From assembly GCA_937921525.1 (NCBI GenBank), contig CAKZUM010000292.1, forward strand, positions 1 to 5,979: a DNA stretch of 5,979 nt, read 5' to 3'. The notes under the pieces are model-generated. The model was not told the DNA's origin and searched no databases. It saw only the letters and a program-made list of their open reading frames with translations. The stretch's first letter is position 1. Each line of letters opens with the position of its first letter. Origin of the DNA: an uncultured Saprospiraceae bacterium (GTDB lineage: Bacteria > Bacteroidota > Bacteroidia > Chitinophagales > Saprospiraceae). Below, one piece after another: positions 5,924 to 5,979 of this stretch. A program made the position numbers and the translations under genes.

Positions 5924-5956
5924 CAAATTTATCTAAACCGCAAAAGTAGTTGACAA
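5924..5956 (-). promoter_or_regulatory. candidate minus-strand promoter(s) for the pgmB leader
   Basis: Two TAnnTTTG boxes occur on the minus strand: TACTTTTG (5948-5941) and TAAATTTG (5931-5924). The second has TTG at 5956-5954, 22 bp upstream, within the range allowed for Bacteroidota promoters. The first is followed by CGG but has no clear -33 element at the right distance. Either one would give a pgmB leader of roughly 240-260 nt carrying both hairpins. Confidence 0.45.
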
Positions 5957-5963
5957 TTTTACC

Positions 5964-5979
5964 ACATAGGTACATAGGT
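5964..5979. repeat. tandem ACATAGGT octamer at the window edge
   Basis: ACATAGGT occurs twice in tandem (5964-5971 and 5972-5979) and may continue beyond the window. A third copy is at 5831-5838, again preceded by GT, inside the arm of the long hairpin. Confidence 0.65.

Larger units (their letters stand above)
5676..5979. other. structured non-coding region upstream of pgmB
   Basis: These 304 bp contain no credible protein-coding frame. Read on the minus strand they hold, in order: an octamer repeat at the window edge, two candidate -7 boxes, a long hairpin followed by a T-run, an inverted repeat enclosing an intrinsic-type terminator, and then the pgmB start. No tRNA, rRNA or known riboswitch was recognised by eye. 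Confidence 0.6.

Overview
The window reads as AT-rich chromosomal DNA from a member of the Bacteroidota. Evidence for this: the candidate promoters match the TAnnTTTG (-7) / TTG (-33) pattern of that phylum rather than the sigma70 consensus, no start codon has a convincing Shine-Dalgarno sequence, and the proteins are lysine-rich and of a familiar Bacteroidota type. A gliding marine or Saprospira-like lineage is possible, but genus or class cannot be fixed from this sequence.

Layout: (1) 1-327, minus strand, the N-terminal 109 codons of an alpha/beta-hydrolase that runs off the left edge. (2) 328-446, a divergent intergenic region with a good plus-strand promoter. (3) 447-1835, plus strand, a complete zinc M20-family dipeptidase with all metal ligands. 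(4) 1866-1912, a long palindrome. (5) 1937-2341, plus strand, a divergent GcvH-like lipoyl-carrier protein with its lipoyl-lysine site intact. (6) 2397-2429, a second long perfect palindrome between convergent genes. (7) 2507-4810, minus strand, a GH65 maltose phosphorylase. (8) 4826-5024, an array of three 51/52-bp hairpin-bearing repeats plus an inverted degenerate copy. (9) 5022-5675, minus strand, beta-phosphoglucomutase. (10) 5676-5979, a gene-free but highly structured leader/intergenic region with a nested inverted repeat, an intrinsic-type terminator, a long hairpin and candidate minus-strand promoters.

The metabolic core is the minus-strand pair pgmB then mapA: maltose + phosphate gives glucose + beta-glucose 1-phosphate, which the mutase turns into glucose 6-phosphate. 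The two genes are probably one transcription unit whose leader lies at 5676-5935 and whose intercistronic spacer is the repeat array. The left half (hydrolase, dipeptidase, GcvH-like) shows no obvious pathway link to maltose use.

No defence system, mobile-element gene, CRISPR array or rRNA/tRNA gene was recognised. The unusual content is non-coding: three intergenic palindrome families with unrelated arms but the same apex (T-KGA-A), and a pgmB leader that looks able to form terminators and might encode a small RNA or attenuator.
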